Shown here piece after piece: positions 53,386 through 63,547 of a stretch of 64,000 nucleotides of DNA. How positions within the stretch are numbered: position 1 is the stretch's first letter; each line of letters starts with the position of its first letter. The position numbers and the translations under genes were made by a program. Source of the DNA: Nematopogon swammerdamellus (Eukaryota; Arthropoda; Insecta; Lepidoptera; Adelidae); contig OX336345.1 in NCBI GenBank assembly GCA_946902875.1, positions 5,549,395-5,613,394 of the forward strand, given 5' to 3'. The notes below the pieces were generated by a model that was not told the DNA's origin, ran no database searches, and worked only from the letters and a program-made list of their open reading frames with translations.

Positions 53386-54319
53386 TAATACTCAATATAT
53401 TCTGTATATATATAAATAGCAAATGTTTTAAAGCACCAATTATTTTTTTATTATATTTAATTATCTCTTGCCCTTTAAGCTCTTTCTCAAATCAAATCTC
53501 TTTCTCAAGGCAAATCATTACAACTAGAGTTATGGGCATTTTCAATACAAGCTAGAAGCTAAAAGATTACGGTAAACAACTGCAACTCAAGACTTGCCGT
53601 AGTTTGGCATATGGATTTTCAATACTTATCTAGTGAATGTTCCGCCAGAGTAGGTTTTTTAACATTGTTATTAAAATAAAGTAAATAGTGACTTTTTTTT
53701 ACACCTCCCATGAAAAGGGTACAAAAATGCTTCTTTCTGTATATTTTTCATAACTAGAAAATACATACATCAAACTTTATGAAACAAAGAAGGCAAAAAA
53801 CTTTAAACGGAATTATCTCAAAACCAATGTTTTCGACTTGCACGATTTTGCCATCGGACGGCAGCGCCAGTGATTGACAAAACGTTACAATGAGATCGAT
53901 ATAGTATCGATATTTTTTTTTCAATTACGAACATTTAAGTTTTTTACCTCGTATTCATACAAAAATCTAATTTGCATTATATTAATAACATAAGTAATTG
54001 TTTATTATATAAATCGACATAATTTAGGTAATATAAATATGAACAGGGCGTTATAAAGTTTGATGGAAAACTTTTATGTGTTCATTCCTATTTATTGTTA
54101 ATAGCAATTTTTATTTAATATTTAGTATACTCAAATAACATTTATTTAAAGATAAAAAATGCATAATCATCGATCAGATATGCGCAATTATTGTAAATAT
54201 ACATTCAGCTACTACAATGTAGACATAACTAACACAGTTTTGTTTGGCATAAACCAAAAAATCACACCTCAAATTAACAAATAATGGTTCTAACTAATCC
54301 TTTGCCTCACTTAGCGCGT
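53386..54319. other. Unassigned AT-rich sequence
   Basis: No gene or repeat family recognised. Confidence 0.3.
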
Positions 54320-54452
54320 CTTGCACCAACACGAGTTTAGAGTTAAATAGCGAGTTATGGACTTAAACGCGGTTCAAACGCGGTTCCCACATACAACGGG
54401 TGCTAGTTTAACGAGTTAAACTGGTTTATAGTTAAATTCGTGTTGGTGCAAG
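54320..54452. mobile_element. 133-bp MITE with terminal inverted repeats
   Basis: The left end CTTGCACCAACACGA is the exact complement of the right end TCGTGTTGGTGCAAG, and the next ~20 bp pair imperfectly. No coding capacity. Superfamily unknown. Confidence 0.8.
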
Positions 54453-55413
54453 TGGGCCTTAATCCTTAATCTCCTTGTGTGTGACGTGCTTAGATACCAA
54501 AATATAAGCAATAAGGCTCTATTTATAAGGTCCACTTTCGAATGGCTAATCCTTCATTTCATAAATAGTGCTCATTAAGAATGTATTATTATATATGTAT
54601 GTATTATTATATATGTATGTACCTATATGCTATTTTTTGTTTTTACTTAAATGAATGGAACTCGCCCGTGGCCGGCGTATTTCTCCGAATTGTTTTGATC
54701 TAGCAGCTAGTCTTTCCGTAATGAATTTTCCAATATAGCGGCGCGAGCGGCGGTCGCCCTAGGCCATACTCGAAATATTAATTAAGACACCGAACAGAAC
54801 AAATCTAAAAAAAAAATACTTTTCCTGGACCTTTTGTAAGTAAGAAATTACCCATTGCCTGGATTAATAGTTAATAAATGTACATGTCCACCGATATGTC
54901 AACCAAATATTTATAATATTTTTTTTTACTATGGGTACCTCCCTTTTGTAACAAGAATAAACACAAACGAACTTCTTAAAACATACAATTTACATATAAA
55001 AGTAAAAATTTATATCCAGTGTTGATACTGGTTGAAACTCACCGAAATAAACATCGATAAATGTGTTGTTGCGTACAACCCTAGCGACGCCATTTCAAAC
55101 ACATCTTCCCGGTTGAAGAAAGTGAGATTTCAGAAAATGTTTAAAATATGTAATAATCATGTAATTCAGTACTTGCAGGTGATGAGTGATCCCATGGTCC
55201 TTGTAGTTTTTATTTCTGCTCTCATTTTTACGAAGCAGTACACAGCACTGAGGCATTTTGCCAAAAACTAAGAGCGCACTTCGGAGTAATATCGGACACA
55301 AAGACAAAAGCGTGACTAACTCGCCTGGCGGGTGCATTCAACGAAACATGCGGGCATTCCGCATGTGGCGGAGACAGGGCCACGCCCCCTCCGCATATCT
55401 CCTTCCTTTCCTA
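54453..55413. other. Unassigned sequence
   Basis: The 79-codon frame at 55032-55271 has a hydrophobic segment (MVLVVFISALIFTK) but no recognised domain or supporting signals. CG-richer sequence at 55320-55400 abuts the Harbinger terminus. Confidence 0.35.
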
Positions 55414-55908
55414 AGGTCTATTACGGTAATCCGACCCGTCAATATTTCCATACCCGTTCGACTGGTAGGGCTCGGAACTCTGCGTATTACGCTCTGCCAC
55501 TACCCGCCAGCGGGTTGCCGACGAGTTGACTTAGGTCGGCGGGTTTCGATCTACCATAGACCAAAGAGAGCCAGGGTGCATTTACACTGAGGCAAGACTA
55601 ACAAATGTGAAAATACACTATATTTGGCCTATTTTTACGATTAATAAATTCGGAGAACGTTTTTAAGCTACAACATATTTAAAAATTGATCTTACAGCTC
55701 TTAATAAGCTGTAATTTTAATTAATATATATAAATCTTATGGCTGTAAGGCAAACGCGCCTTTGCCTGCGTCTTAAAAAAAACAGGAACGTCAAATATCA
55801 TAAATCCTCTTTGCGTCAAATCAAAAGTTTTACGTGCATTTTATCCTCTTTGAGGGAATTACGAATCGATTGCCAAGATAGATAGAAAAAAGAAGAAGAA
55901 GAAGAACA

Positions 55909-56196
55909 ATGAGCTGCCCACCGTCCACTTCCAACGCCAACCAAAAGCCTGCCAGGCCAACCCCGGTCCAGCGCAACATCCTTGCGGACTTTCTCGAGCA
56001 AAACCCGGGGCTCGCTCGAGGCCGACTGCGAGGCGACGATGCCAACCGGCGCGCAGTGGACTTGTGGCAGGTTGTGGCTATGCGCCTCAATGCCTCCGGC
56101 GGCTCGATACGCTCATGGAAGGAGTGGAGGAAGGTGGAAGGAGATGCTGTCAGAGCGTCTACGGGGAGGCAGCAGTGGCACGATCTCCAGGCATAA
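55909..56196 (+). CDS. Myb/SANT-like DNA-binding protein of Harbinger element, copy 1
   Basis: 95 codons from ATG at 55909. The sequence PTPVQRNILADFLEQNPGLA, GRLRGDD, DLWQVVAMRLNASGG, SWKEWRKVEGDA matches the Myb/SANT-like (MADF-type) domain common in insect Harbinger elements and their domesticated relatives: an acidic first helix, a central W in LW, and a final helix with W-WR. In Harbinger transposons this partner protein binds the ends and helps bring the transposase to the nucleus. After WRKVEG the similarity stops and the reading enters the opposite-strand transposase region, so the C-terminus is replaced by unrelated residues: probably a deletion junction. Copy 2 is nearly identical. 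Confidence 0.75.
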   Translation: MSCPPSTSNANQKPARPTPVQRNILADFLEQNPGLARGRLRGDDANRRAVDLWQVVAMRLNASGGSIRSWKEWRKVEGDAVRASTGRQQWHDLQA

Positions 56197-56367
56197 CTCT
56201 TCGAAGAGCGCCGGCGACAGGCGGTAGACCTTCATAAAGTCACGCCGATCAGCAGCCACCTCTATGGCATGTCGCAACCGTATGTTGCGTCGCCAGCGTT
56301 GAAGGCCAAGGTTGTCCTCATTTTCTTGGCGACGTTTGGCCAGCCAAAGCAGGAGTATGGACAACAT
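56113..56367 (-). pseudogene. Harbinger transposase, N-terminal fragment, copy 1
   Basis: 84 codons on the minus strand: WLAKRRQENEDNLGLQRWRR, then DFMKVYRLSPALFEELCLEI, VPLLPPRRRSD. The YRLS---FEELC---I-P-LPP segment is the typical N-terminal region of HARBI1-like transposases before the catalytic DDE domain. All catalytic residues are missing. Its 3' end overlaps the end of the Myb-like gene on the other strand, which I take as the deletion joint. The start is plausible because transcripts of the two genes would converge. Confidence 0.7.
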
Positions 56368-56639
56368 GATCTAGGCGCTAATAAAATAACATTTATTGTA
56401 ACTATGTTCTACAGGTGAATTTATGCGTACATGAATCAGAAACAGGGTGAATCAATACCTAAATGTGACCTACATTCTATAATTTTTGTGGGAAATTCTA
56501 AGAAAAAATCTACAGATCTCACACTACGCGCAACTATCAAAGGCATTGAAAATGTAATTTAGAAATAAAGCACACGATAAAATTTGACAAATTTGTTTTA
56601 TTCAACAGAAAGAAACGATCGATCTTACAAACAGGGACC

Positions 56640-56822
56640 ACACATCGGTTCGAAATGGGGTTCGGGTTCTTCGAACCGGTTCGAAGAACCATTTTAACGA
56701 GCGAAACGGTTTGGTTGCGAACCGGTTAAAAAAAAACCGAACCTGAACCCTAAAAACCGGTTCAGAACCGGTTTGGAGGAACCTCTAATATTAACCGGTT
56801 CTTAAACCGGTTCGCAGCAGGG
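56640..56822. promoter_or_regulatory. Cluster of six AACCGGTT palindromes, copy 1
   Basis: AACCGGTT occurs six times in about 160 bp, with many half-sites (GAACC, GGTTC). AACCGGTT is the known consensus of Grainyhead/CP2 factors in insects. Copy 2 has seven. The cluster may be an internal enhancer or a transposase/Myb binding region; both are inference. Confidence 0.6.
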
Positions 56823-56844
56823 TATATTCTCCGAATAGGTACGA

Positions 56845-57078
56845 ATGAGATGCCGTGCCAAAGGGCGACAGGCTAGTCACCTCTCCCCTTGGCACGGTCA
56901 ATCCTTCAACCGAGTCATGCAGCAGATAGGTCTTCGTCCCTTACGTGCTGCTTAATAGTATGTTGTTCGAATACGAACGAGATGCCGTGCTAAAGGGCGA
57001 CAGGGTAGTCACCTCTCCCCTTGGCACGGTTCTTCCTTCCACCGAGTCATGCAGCAGGTAGGTCTTCGTGAATCTTTT
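56845..57078 (+). repeat. Partial repeat A, two tandem ~131-bp units
   Basis: Units start GAGATGCCGTGCCAAAGG and GAGATGCCGTGCTAAAGG and run to CAGCAGGTAGGTCTTCGTG. They correspond to the middle of repeat A (GATGCCGTGCTAAAGGGCG to GTGCTGCTTAATAGTATG). Copy 2 of the Harbinger element has four units. Confidence 0.88.
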
Positions 57079-58012
57079 TTTTTATTGAGACGAATTAATT
57101 ACTCGAACGAAAACATAAACATTTTCAATGTTAAAACAACTCAATCACACATAAACAACAACTCAATCACACATTAAAATAGCACGTATAAAAAATATAA
57201 ATAATATTAAAATATAATCTTATTAGAAAGTAGTTCGACGCAGTATGAAACAAGTTGATATGGGACTAGCGAATTTTACGAACGTGAAAACCATTCAAAA
57301 CTGACAGATAACCCGCCAGAAAATGTTAGCGTAATACCGGGAGTTGTCATTCTTTAGAGAGGTCGACAGCGCGGCGGGTTGGCGGCGGATAACTTGGCGG
57401 GTGCGGATTTTGATGGTTTGTGTAATGCCAAAATACACTGTCAGTTGGTTTTTAGCGGATTTTTCAGCGGGTCGGATTACCGTAATAGGCCTGCTGGAGG
57501 TCTATTACGGTAATCCGACCCGTCAATATTTCCATACCCGTTCGACTGGTAGGGCTCGGAACTCTGCGTATTACGCTCTGCCACTACCCGCCAGCGGGTT
57601 GCCGACGAGTTGACTTAGGTCGGCGGGTTTCGATCTACCATAGACCAAAGAGAGCCAGGGTGCATCTACACTGAGGCAAGACTAAGAAATGTGAAAATAC
57701 ACTATATTTGGCCTATTTTTACGATTAATAAATTCGGAGAACGTTTTTAAGCTACAACATATTTAAAAATTGATCTTACAGCTCTTAATAAGCTGTAATT
57801 TTAATTAATATATATAAATCTTATGGCTGTAAGGCAAACGCGCCTTTGCCTGCGTCTTAAAAAAAAACAGGCACGTCAAATATCTATATCCTCTTTGCGT
57901 CAAATCAAAAGTTTGTGCACAGATTACCAATATATATGTTTACGTGCATTTTATCCTCTTTGAGGGAATTACGAATCGATTGCCAAGATAGATAGAAAAA
58001 AGAAGAAGAACA

Positions 58013-58300
58013 ATGAGCTGCCCACCTTCCACTTCCAACGCCAACCAAAAGCCTGCCAGGCCAACCCCGGTCCAGCGCAACATCCTGGCGGACTTTCTCG
58101 AGCAAAACCCGGGGCTCGCTCGAGGCCGACTGCGAGGCGACGATGCCAACCGGCGCGCAGTGGACTTGTGGCAGGTTGTGGCTATGCGCCTCAATGCCTC
58201 CGGCGGCTCGAAACGCTCATGGAAGGAGTGGAGGAAGGTGGAAGGATATGCTGTCAGAGCGTCTACGGGGAGGCAGCAGTGGCACGATCTCCAGGCATAA
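58013..58300 (+). CDS. Myb/SANT-like DNA-binding protein of Harbinger element, copy 2
   Basis: 95 codons, differing from copy 1 at only two residues (I to K in GGSKRSW and D to Y in VEGYA). Same domain reading: acidic helix, LW, then W-WR. The same sudden end with WHDLQA supports a deletion that predates duplication of the element. Confidence 0.75.
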   Translation: MSCPPSTSNANQKPARPTPVQRNILADFLEQNPGLARGRLRGDDANRRAVDLWQVVAMRLNASGGSKRSWKEWRKVEGYAVRASTGRQQWHDLQA

Positions 58301-58471
58301 CTCTTCGAAGAGCGCCGGCGACAGGCGGTAGACCTTCATAAAGTCACGCCGATCAGCAGCCACCTCTATGGCATGTCGCAACCGTATGTTGCGTCGCCAG
58401 CGTTGAAGGCCAAGGTTGTCCTCATTTTCTTGGCGACGTTTGGCCAGCCAAAGCAGGAGTATGGACAACAT
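58217..58471 (-). pseudogene. Harbinger transposase, N-terminal fragment, copy 2
   Basis: Identical in translation to copy 1 (YRLSPALFEELCLEI, LPPRRRSD). No catalytic region. Overlaps the Myb-like gene end on the opposite strand. Confidence 0.7.
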
Positions 58472-58506
58472 GATCTAGGCGCTAATAAAATAACATTTAT
58501 TGTAAC

Positions 58507-58560
58507 TTGTGATGTAGCCAACCGTGTCAGTTTCCATAAAAAAAAAAAAAAAAAAAAAAA
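58507..58560 (+). mobile_element. Minimal SINE-B 3'-end insertion with poly(A)
   Basis: TGTGATGTAGCCAACCGTGT, CAGTTTCCAT then 23-24 A. Copy 1 lacks it: its sequence reads straight across TGTAACTATGTTC. AACT flanks both sides and fits a short target duplication. So only about 31 bp of SINE sequence was retained before poly(A). Confidence 0.88.
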
Positions 58561-58797
58561 ACTATGTTCTACAGGTGAATTTATGCGTACATGAATCAGA
58601 AACAGGGTGAATCAATACCTAAATGTGACCTACATTCTATAATTTTTGTGGGAAATTCTAAGAAAAATCTACAGATCTCAAACTACGCGCAACTATCAAA
58701 GGCATTGAAAATGTAATTTAGAAATAAAGCACACGATAAAATTTGACAAATTTGTTTTATTCAACAGAAAGAAACGATCGATCTTACAAACAGGGAC

Positions 58798-58980
58798 CAA
58801 AAACCGGTTCGAAATGGGGTTCGGGTTCTTCGAACCGGTTCGAAGAACCTTTTTAACGAGCGAAACGGTTTGGTTGCGAACCGGTTCAAAAAACCCGAAC
58901 CTGAACCCTAAAAACCGGTTCAGAACCGGTTTGGAGGAACTTCTAATATTAACCGGTTCTTAAACCGGTTCGCAGCAGGG
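58798..58980. promoter_or_regulatory. Cluster of seven AACCGGTT palindromes, copy 2
   Basis: Seven AACCGGTT sites in about 180 bp, at the same places as copy 1 plus one more at 58803 where copy 1 has ATCGGTTC. One more site in copy 2, or a lost one in copy 1, is the only difference in the cluster. Confidence 0.6.
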
Positions 58981-59002
58981 TATATTCTCCGAATAGGTAC
59001 GA

Positions 59003-59490
59003 ATGAGATGCCGTGCCAAAGGGCGACAGGCTAGTCACCTCTCACCTTGGCACGGTCCTTCCACCAAGTCATGCAGCAGGTGGGTCTTCGTGCCTCACTT
59101 GCTGCTTAATAGTATGTTGTTCGAATACGAACGAGATGCCGTGCTAAAGGGCGACGGGATAGTCACCTCTCCCCTTGGCACGGTCCTTCCTTCAACCGAG
59201 TCATGCAGCAGGTGGGTCTTCGTCCCTTACGTGCTGCTTAATAGTATGTTGTTCGAATACGAACGAGATGCCGTGCTAAAGGGCGACGGGATAGTCACCT
59301 CTCCCCTTGGCACGGTCCTTCCTTCAACCGAGTCATGCAGCAGGTGGGTCTTCGTCCCTTACGTGCTGCTTAATAGTATGTTGTTCGAATACGAACGAGA
59401 TGCCGTGCTAAAGGGCGACGGGATAGTCACCTCTCCCCTTGGCACGGTCCTTCCTTCCACCGAGTCATGCAGCAGGTAGGTCTTCGTGAA
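59003..59490 (+). repeat. Partial repeat A, four tandem 132-bp units
   Basis: GAGATGCCGTG begins at 59005, 59133, 59265 and 59397, so the last periods are exactly 132 bp (44 codons). That explains the 158-codon repetitive open frame here, which I do not call as a gene. The last three units are almost identical, pointing to recent expansion. Confidence 0.9.
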
Positions 59491-59906
59491 TCTTTTTTTT
59501 TATTGAGACGAATTAATTACTCGAACGAAAACATAAACATTTTCAATGTTAAAACAACTCAATCACACATACATAAACAACAACTCAATCACACATTAAA
59601 ATAGCATGTATAAATAATATCAAAATAGAATCTTATTAGAAAGTAGTTCGACGCAGTATGAAACAAGTTGATATGGGACTAGCGAATTTTACGAACGTGA
59701 AAACCATTCAAAAACTGACAGATAACCCGCCAGAAAATGTTAGCGTAATACCGGGAGTTGTCATTCTTTAAAGAGGTCGACAGCGCGGCGGGTTGGCGGC
59801 GGATAACTTGGCGGGTGCGGATTTTGATGGTTTGTGTAATGCCAAAATACACTGTCAGTTGGTTTTTAGCGGATTTTTCAGCGGGTCGGATTACCGTAAT
59901 AGGCCT

Positions 59907-60739
59907 GCTGATCTGAGATTTCCGCTATATTTACTGTACATATTTTTTTTCCGATGTAACTGCCATCATCGCTATATTCTATCATATTCTTACATATCAG
60001 CTTAATCACCGTGTCCATTCTTTTGTGAAATGAATGCTCCTGCATGATGAAGGTGTCATACCATGCTACTTAACTTACTCCATGTTTCTGTACATACCTA
60101 TTCGTATTTAATTCTTCTGAACGGAAGAAAAGACCTAAACCAGAAAATTTCAATACAAATTCATCAAGACCTTTGTTTATTCACATTGTGTAGATATTAT
60201 AGACAATCTTGTACGTGGCTCGGGTAGATTGAGAATTGACTTAAACGATGTTTTAAGTCAATTATCAGGATTAACGCAGCGATTAAGGTAATCAGGTGAT
60301 TATGCTAATAACGAGACTCAATTAGATTTAAAAACATTGCTTCTACCTGTCGACTAAACTGTTCACTAATTTACACCGATTTACGAAAGCGTCTTTAAAT
60401 GCGTAAGAACTTCGCCAGAATATTTATTTTATTTTTAACCAACTTAAAAAAGGACGATTTTTTTTCTATGTATGTTCAGCGATAATTCTTTACTGCGTGG
60501 ATCGATTTCGATTATTCTTATTTTATCAGAAAGGGGTGGTCTTAGGGGTGATCTCATACACATTTTAGTCAAGTATTGATGACAGGATCTATGCGAAAAT
60601 CATCAATCTCATAAAATTCCATAAAAATATTCATAAGCATGTGCATGACAAATGAGCGAATAATTCTAATAATACCACACCAACCGATTTCTATGATTAT
60701 TTTTATGTTGGAATGTAGATACCTACTTCAGGGTTTGAA
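59907..60739. other. Unassigned sequence
   Basis: 60430-60640 has phrases of retrotransposon tails (AACCAACTTAAAAAAGGACG, GCGTGGATCGATTTCGAT). The remainder is unrecognised. Confidence 0.4.
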
Positions 60740-60905
60740 GTCGGGTTTTAATTAACTAATAACTATCGCACTGCTCAACACGAGCTAAGTTTGACGCATC
60801 CATCTGTCTGTCTGTCTGTCTGTCTGTGGCATCGTATCGTAGCTACTAAACGGATGGGCCAATTTGAATGCGTTTTTTTTATTAGAAAGCTGGTTTAACC
60901 TGAAT
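60740..60905 (-). repeat. Tail of hairpin repeat D, inverted partial copy
   Basis: Complement contains CGCATTCAAATTGGCCCATC, CGTTTAGTAGCTACGAT and a (CAGA)n run in place of CA, followed by GTCAAACTTAG. It matches the tails at 7800-7930 and 63900-63980. Confidence 0.65.
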
Positions 60906-61327
60906 AGTTAAACCAGCTACATAAGTTTAAACAAGTAATTTAAAAAAAATTCACAGATCTCATGCATTACATGACCTTCGGGTACATTGAAAATGACTTA
61001 TAAGACCTGTTCAAATATAAGCATATAGCGAGTCACCGACTGTGGGCGTGAAAATATGCTGGTGTGGCTGAAGCGACGAACTAAAAGAGCGAACACACTC
61101 CAGATTCTAACAGCGCGCACCTGCTCACTATATAATTACGTCTACTCCTCTAAATACCAACATGTATTCGGAACATGTATAACGAAAAGACATTTCCAAT
61201 GTCAAAAATTGCGTTTCACGGATGGACCGATTTGGATGAGCGTTTTATTTGAGAAATCCTATTAAATAGTAGGGTGATTATTGACTCTGTTTGTAATGAA
61301 ATAATAAAAAAAATAATAAAGCTTGAA
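60906..61327. other. Unassigned sequence
   Basis: The frame 61056-61265 has no motif. CGGATGGACCGATTTGGATG at 61219 resembles retrotransposon tails. Confidence 0.35.
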
Positions 61328-62005
61328 ATATTGTTTATTGTTTATTGTTTATTGTATAATTTCATCCATAGGTAGGTAACCTACGCTTGGACATGTCGAA
61401 AATTCCGCCAGTTCTAAATTCAATGCGAAGAAGAACTGACAAACAAACTTCGCAAGTCACAATGTTTTGTTAGTACCTTATAAGTATTATATTATAGTAA
61501 CTTACAAATAAATAACCCATACTACCGCTCACAAGAGCATTAATATTTACAGCATAAACATGAATACTGAAGAATCTGACCACACTGCCTATTTAAATTA
61601 CCTATATCTGGTGTATAGTGCCATCGTCAATTTTGATACTTCATATTATATCAAGTCAAAAAATAAATAAAAATTAGTTTACATTTATTACAAAGAGATG
61701 TAATAAGTCATATAAAAAAATTAATTTAATAATACAAAGTGTATCCAAATGTCAAATTGTCAAAGTTTGTTAGTGGAAAAAACAGTAGTCAAACTCTTAG
61801 ATAAAATTACGGTCAGTTAATGCATCCTTAATAGTGTAATAACTCTTTTCAATTAACATTAATTTAATCCGTCGTTTGAAATTATTATCATCTAATTGTT
61901 TTATGTTAGAAGACAGTTTATTATAAAATCTAACACTATTACAAATAAAGCTTTTTGAGGTTTTAGCTAATCTATGTCTTATTAGTTGTACATTATTCTT
62001 ACATT
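61328..62005 (-). mobile_element. Non-LTR retrotransposon 3' end with C-terminal codons
   Basis: On the minus strand, 61797-62005 reads VQLIRHRLAKTSKSFICNSV, RFYNKLSSNIKQLDDNNFKR, RIKLMLIEKSYYTIKDALTD, RNFI and stop. The FYNKLPxxIKxL---FKRxIKxxL---YYxIxDxL pattern is the known C-terminus of insect CR1/Rex-like LINEs. The 3' UTR then runs to a tail of ATAAACA units (plus-strand TGTTTAT at 61333-61355). The coding part is intact; the 5' remainder is missing. Confidence 0.75.
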
Positions 62006-62039
62006 ATTCTTACACTACAATAAAAGTTAAATTGCAAAT

Positions 62040-62125
62040 TTTAAACACCCCCGACCCCTTAAAAAGTAAAAACTAATTTCCGGTTACTTACTTAAAGGTG
62101 CCGGAGCACCGCTAATTAAATAAAA
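62040..62125 (+). repeat. Hairpin repeat D, left arm fragment
   Basis: CACCCCCGACCCCTTAAAAA, CGGTTACTTACTTAAAGGTG and CACCGCTAATTAAAT match the left arm of the repeats at 7485 and 63548. No right arm. Confidence 0.65.
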
Positions 62126-62190
62126 CATACTTAAATACACAACGCAAATAACCGCGATTATTTGCGTATACTCTTCTATACTATACGTAA

Positions 62191-62565
62191 TTTTTTTTAA
62201 GGAAACTGACAAGATTGGCTGCATCACTTACAACATCCGTGACGTCAGGCCATAACACCGGGTGAACTAGGTGCTATGTAAGTGCTTTCCTTCATTTCAT
62301 GTCGGCTACACTGAACTGGACAGAAAACACGAACTATTTATATAGCCGTTTCGACAGACGTGTCGTTCAATGGGGTGGTATCAACCCGGCCCGGATAAAC
62401 CCTACCACCTAGTAAGGTAAGAAGGGATGGGACCTACAGTTTAACGTGGAATCTGAACCACGATCAGCCTCCAACGGTCGAGCGGTCACCCATTGAAGTA
62501 CTGACCGCGTCTAGGGTTGCTTAATAACAGTCGACCAACCGCACCACTGAGCTACCGAAGCTGGC
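62191..62565 (-). mobile_element. SINE-B, full-length copy
   Basis: Complete with T-run at left, 3' part, body, B-box-like region (GGTTCAGATTCC on the element strand), 5S-like TACTTCAATGGGTGACCGC and head TAGCTCAGTGG. More diverged than the 36-kb copies. Confidence 0.88.
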
Positions 62566-62584
62566 AAGTTTTGAAGTTTTTATG

Positions 62585-62859
62585 TACACGGTGTTGCAGT
62601 TGCCCCCGTAATATTTTAACTGACATAAGGGGGTTATTCTATATGTAACTAAACAACTTCTGTGGCGATTTTTTTTTTTTTTTAAACAAAAAATAAAAAT
62701 TTACAACCATACAAATTTTAAATACCTATTCTCAAAATGTATGGAGAAAAACAATTTTTTTTTTCTTCAAATTAAAAAGTCGTAGATCAAAAGTTGTTCT
62801 ATTTCACGTACAGAATCACCCCCTTTCGGGTTTTACGGTTGGGGTTGGAACACCGTGTA
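62585..62859. mobile_element. 275-bp MITE with short terminal inverted repeats
   Basis: The left TACACGGTGTT and right AACACCGTGTA ends are exact complements; GGGGG/CCCCC-containing segments just inside (TTGCCCCCGTAA, ATCACCCCC) may continue the pairing weakly. A- and T-rich centre, no coding. Confidence 0.75.
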
Positions 62860-63304
62860 CATCACTTTCAACTGGATTGAACAGGTTAAATTCCACAATT
62901 TCAACCTACATTACATAGTAGACCTATCGTTAGCCGTTAGCTTAGATTATTTCACGTGAACGTACGAACGAGTGCAGGTCAAGTTGTCCATAAAATATTG
63001 ACTCGCACGCTGCATTGCTCGAACGCACACTTGCTCGCTCCACATAACGTTGAAGCACACGATCTTCGGACATTCCACAATTTACGAGACGCCATCATCT
63101 CAGTGAGAGGCGAGCCGAGTACTGACTGAGCACACCACTCCAAACTATGCCGCTAACTTGCCTAAGAATATTACCTTATTACACCAATTTGATTATATAG
63201 CTTCAATTATGTACCATACTAGCTTTAAGCCCGCGGCTTCGCTCGCGTGAAATTCGTATTTAAAAAGATGAAAGTAAGTAAGCCCGCAACCGTACCTTTA
63301 TTTC
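62860..63304. other. Unassigned sequence and tail signature
   Basis: Mostly unrecognised. 63220-63250 holds the tail signature GCCCGCGGCTTCGCTCGCGT, and GAAAGTAAGTAAG follows, as at the edge of the palindrome at 42724. Confidence 0.4.
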
Positions 63305-63475
63305 GGCGCGCGGAATAATTCGGTTTGTATGAGAGCCACATCTTAGCGTAACCGGAACTGAATTTTATTTTGCCTATCCTGTGTAGCTAAATGTGCTTGT
63401 ACTAAGTTTAATATAATTCGGATTATCGGTTTAAGAGTTATGGAGGAACATACATACGTACATACATAAAATTTT
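63305..63475 (+). repeat. Repeat H tail, second copy
   Basis: GAGCCACATCTTAGCGTAAC, TTGCCTATCCTGTG, GTTATGGAGGAACATACATA. Matches 45085-45290. Confidence 0.75.
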
Positions 63476-63547
63476 TCTAAATATCGTCAATTTAGTTTTA
63501 CTATGATGCATAGAGTCTACAAACGTAATATCTCAAAATTAAAAATT

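Larger units (their letters stand above)
55414..57492 (+). mobile_element. PIF/Harbinger-like DNA transposon, copy 1
   Basis: Bounded by 25-bp inverted ends (AGGTCTATTACGGTAATCCG at 55414 and its complement ending 57492, one mismatch). It contains a Myb/SANT-like gene (plus strand) and the start of a Harbinger transposase (minus strand), the two-gene layout of this superfamily. Downstream are a cluster of AACCGGTT palindromes and two tandem units of part of repeat A. Most of the transposase is deleted, so it is non-autonomous. Copy 2 begins five bases beyond the end. I could not see the usual 3-bp target duplication. Confidence 0.8.
57498..59906 (+). mobile_element. PIF/Harbinger-like DNA transposon, copy 2
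   Basis: Same structure and inverted ends as copy 1, starting AGGTCTATTACGGTAATCCG at 57498 and ending AGGCCT at 59906. It differs by a 54-bp insertion of a SINE-B 3' terminus (58507-58560), by ~30 bp extra near 57914-57945, and by two additional tandem repeat-A units. Identity elsewhere is very high, so the pair arose recently by tandem duplication or insertion of one beside the other. Confidence 0.8.

Noticed and set aside
55032..55271. 79-codon plus-strand frame with a possible membrane segment
   Set aside because: No recognised family and a minus-strand frame of the same length overlaps it; left as unassigned.
59003..59479. 158-codon repetitive open frame
   Set aside because: It is four 132-bp (44-codon) units of repeat A; repeat A elsewhere is full of stops and shows no coding conservation.
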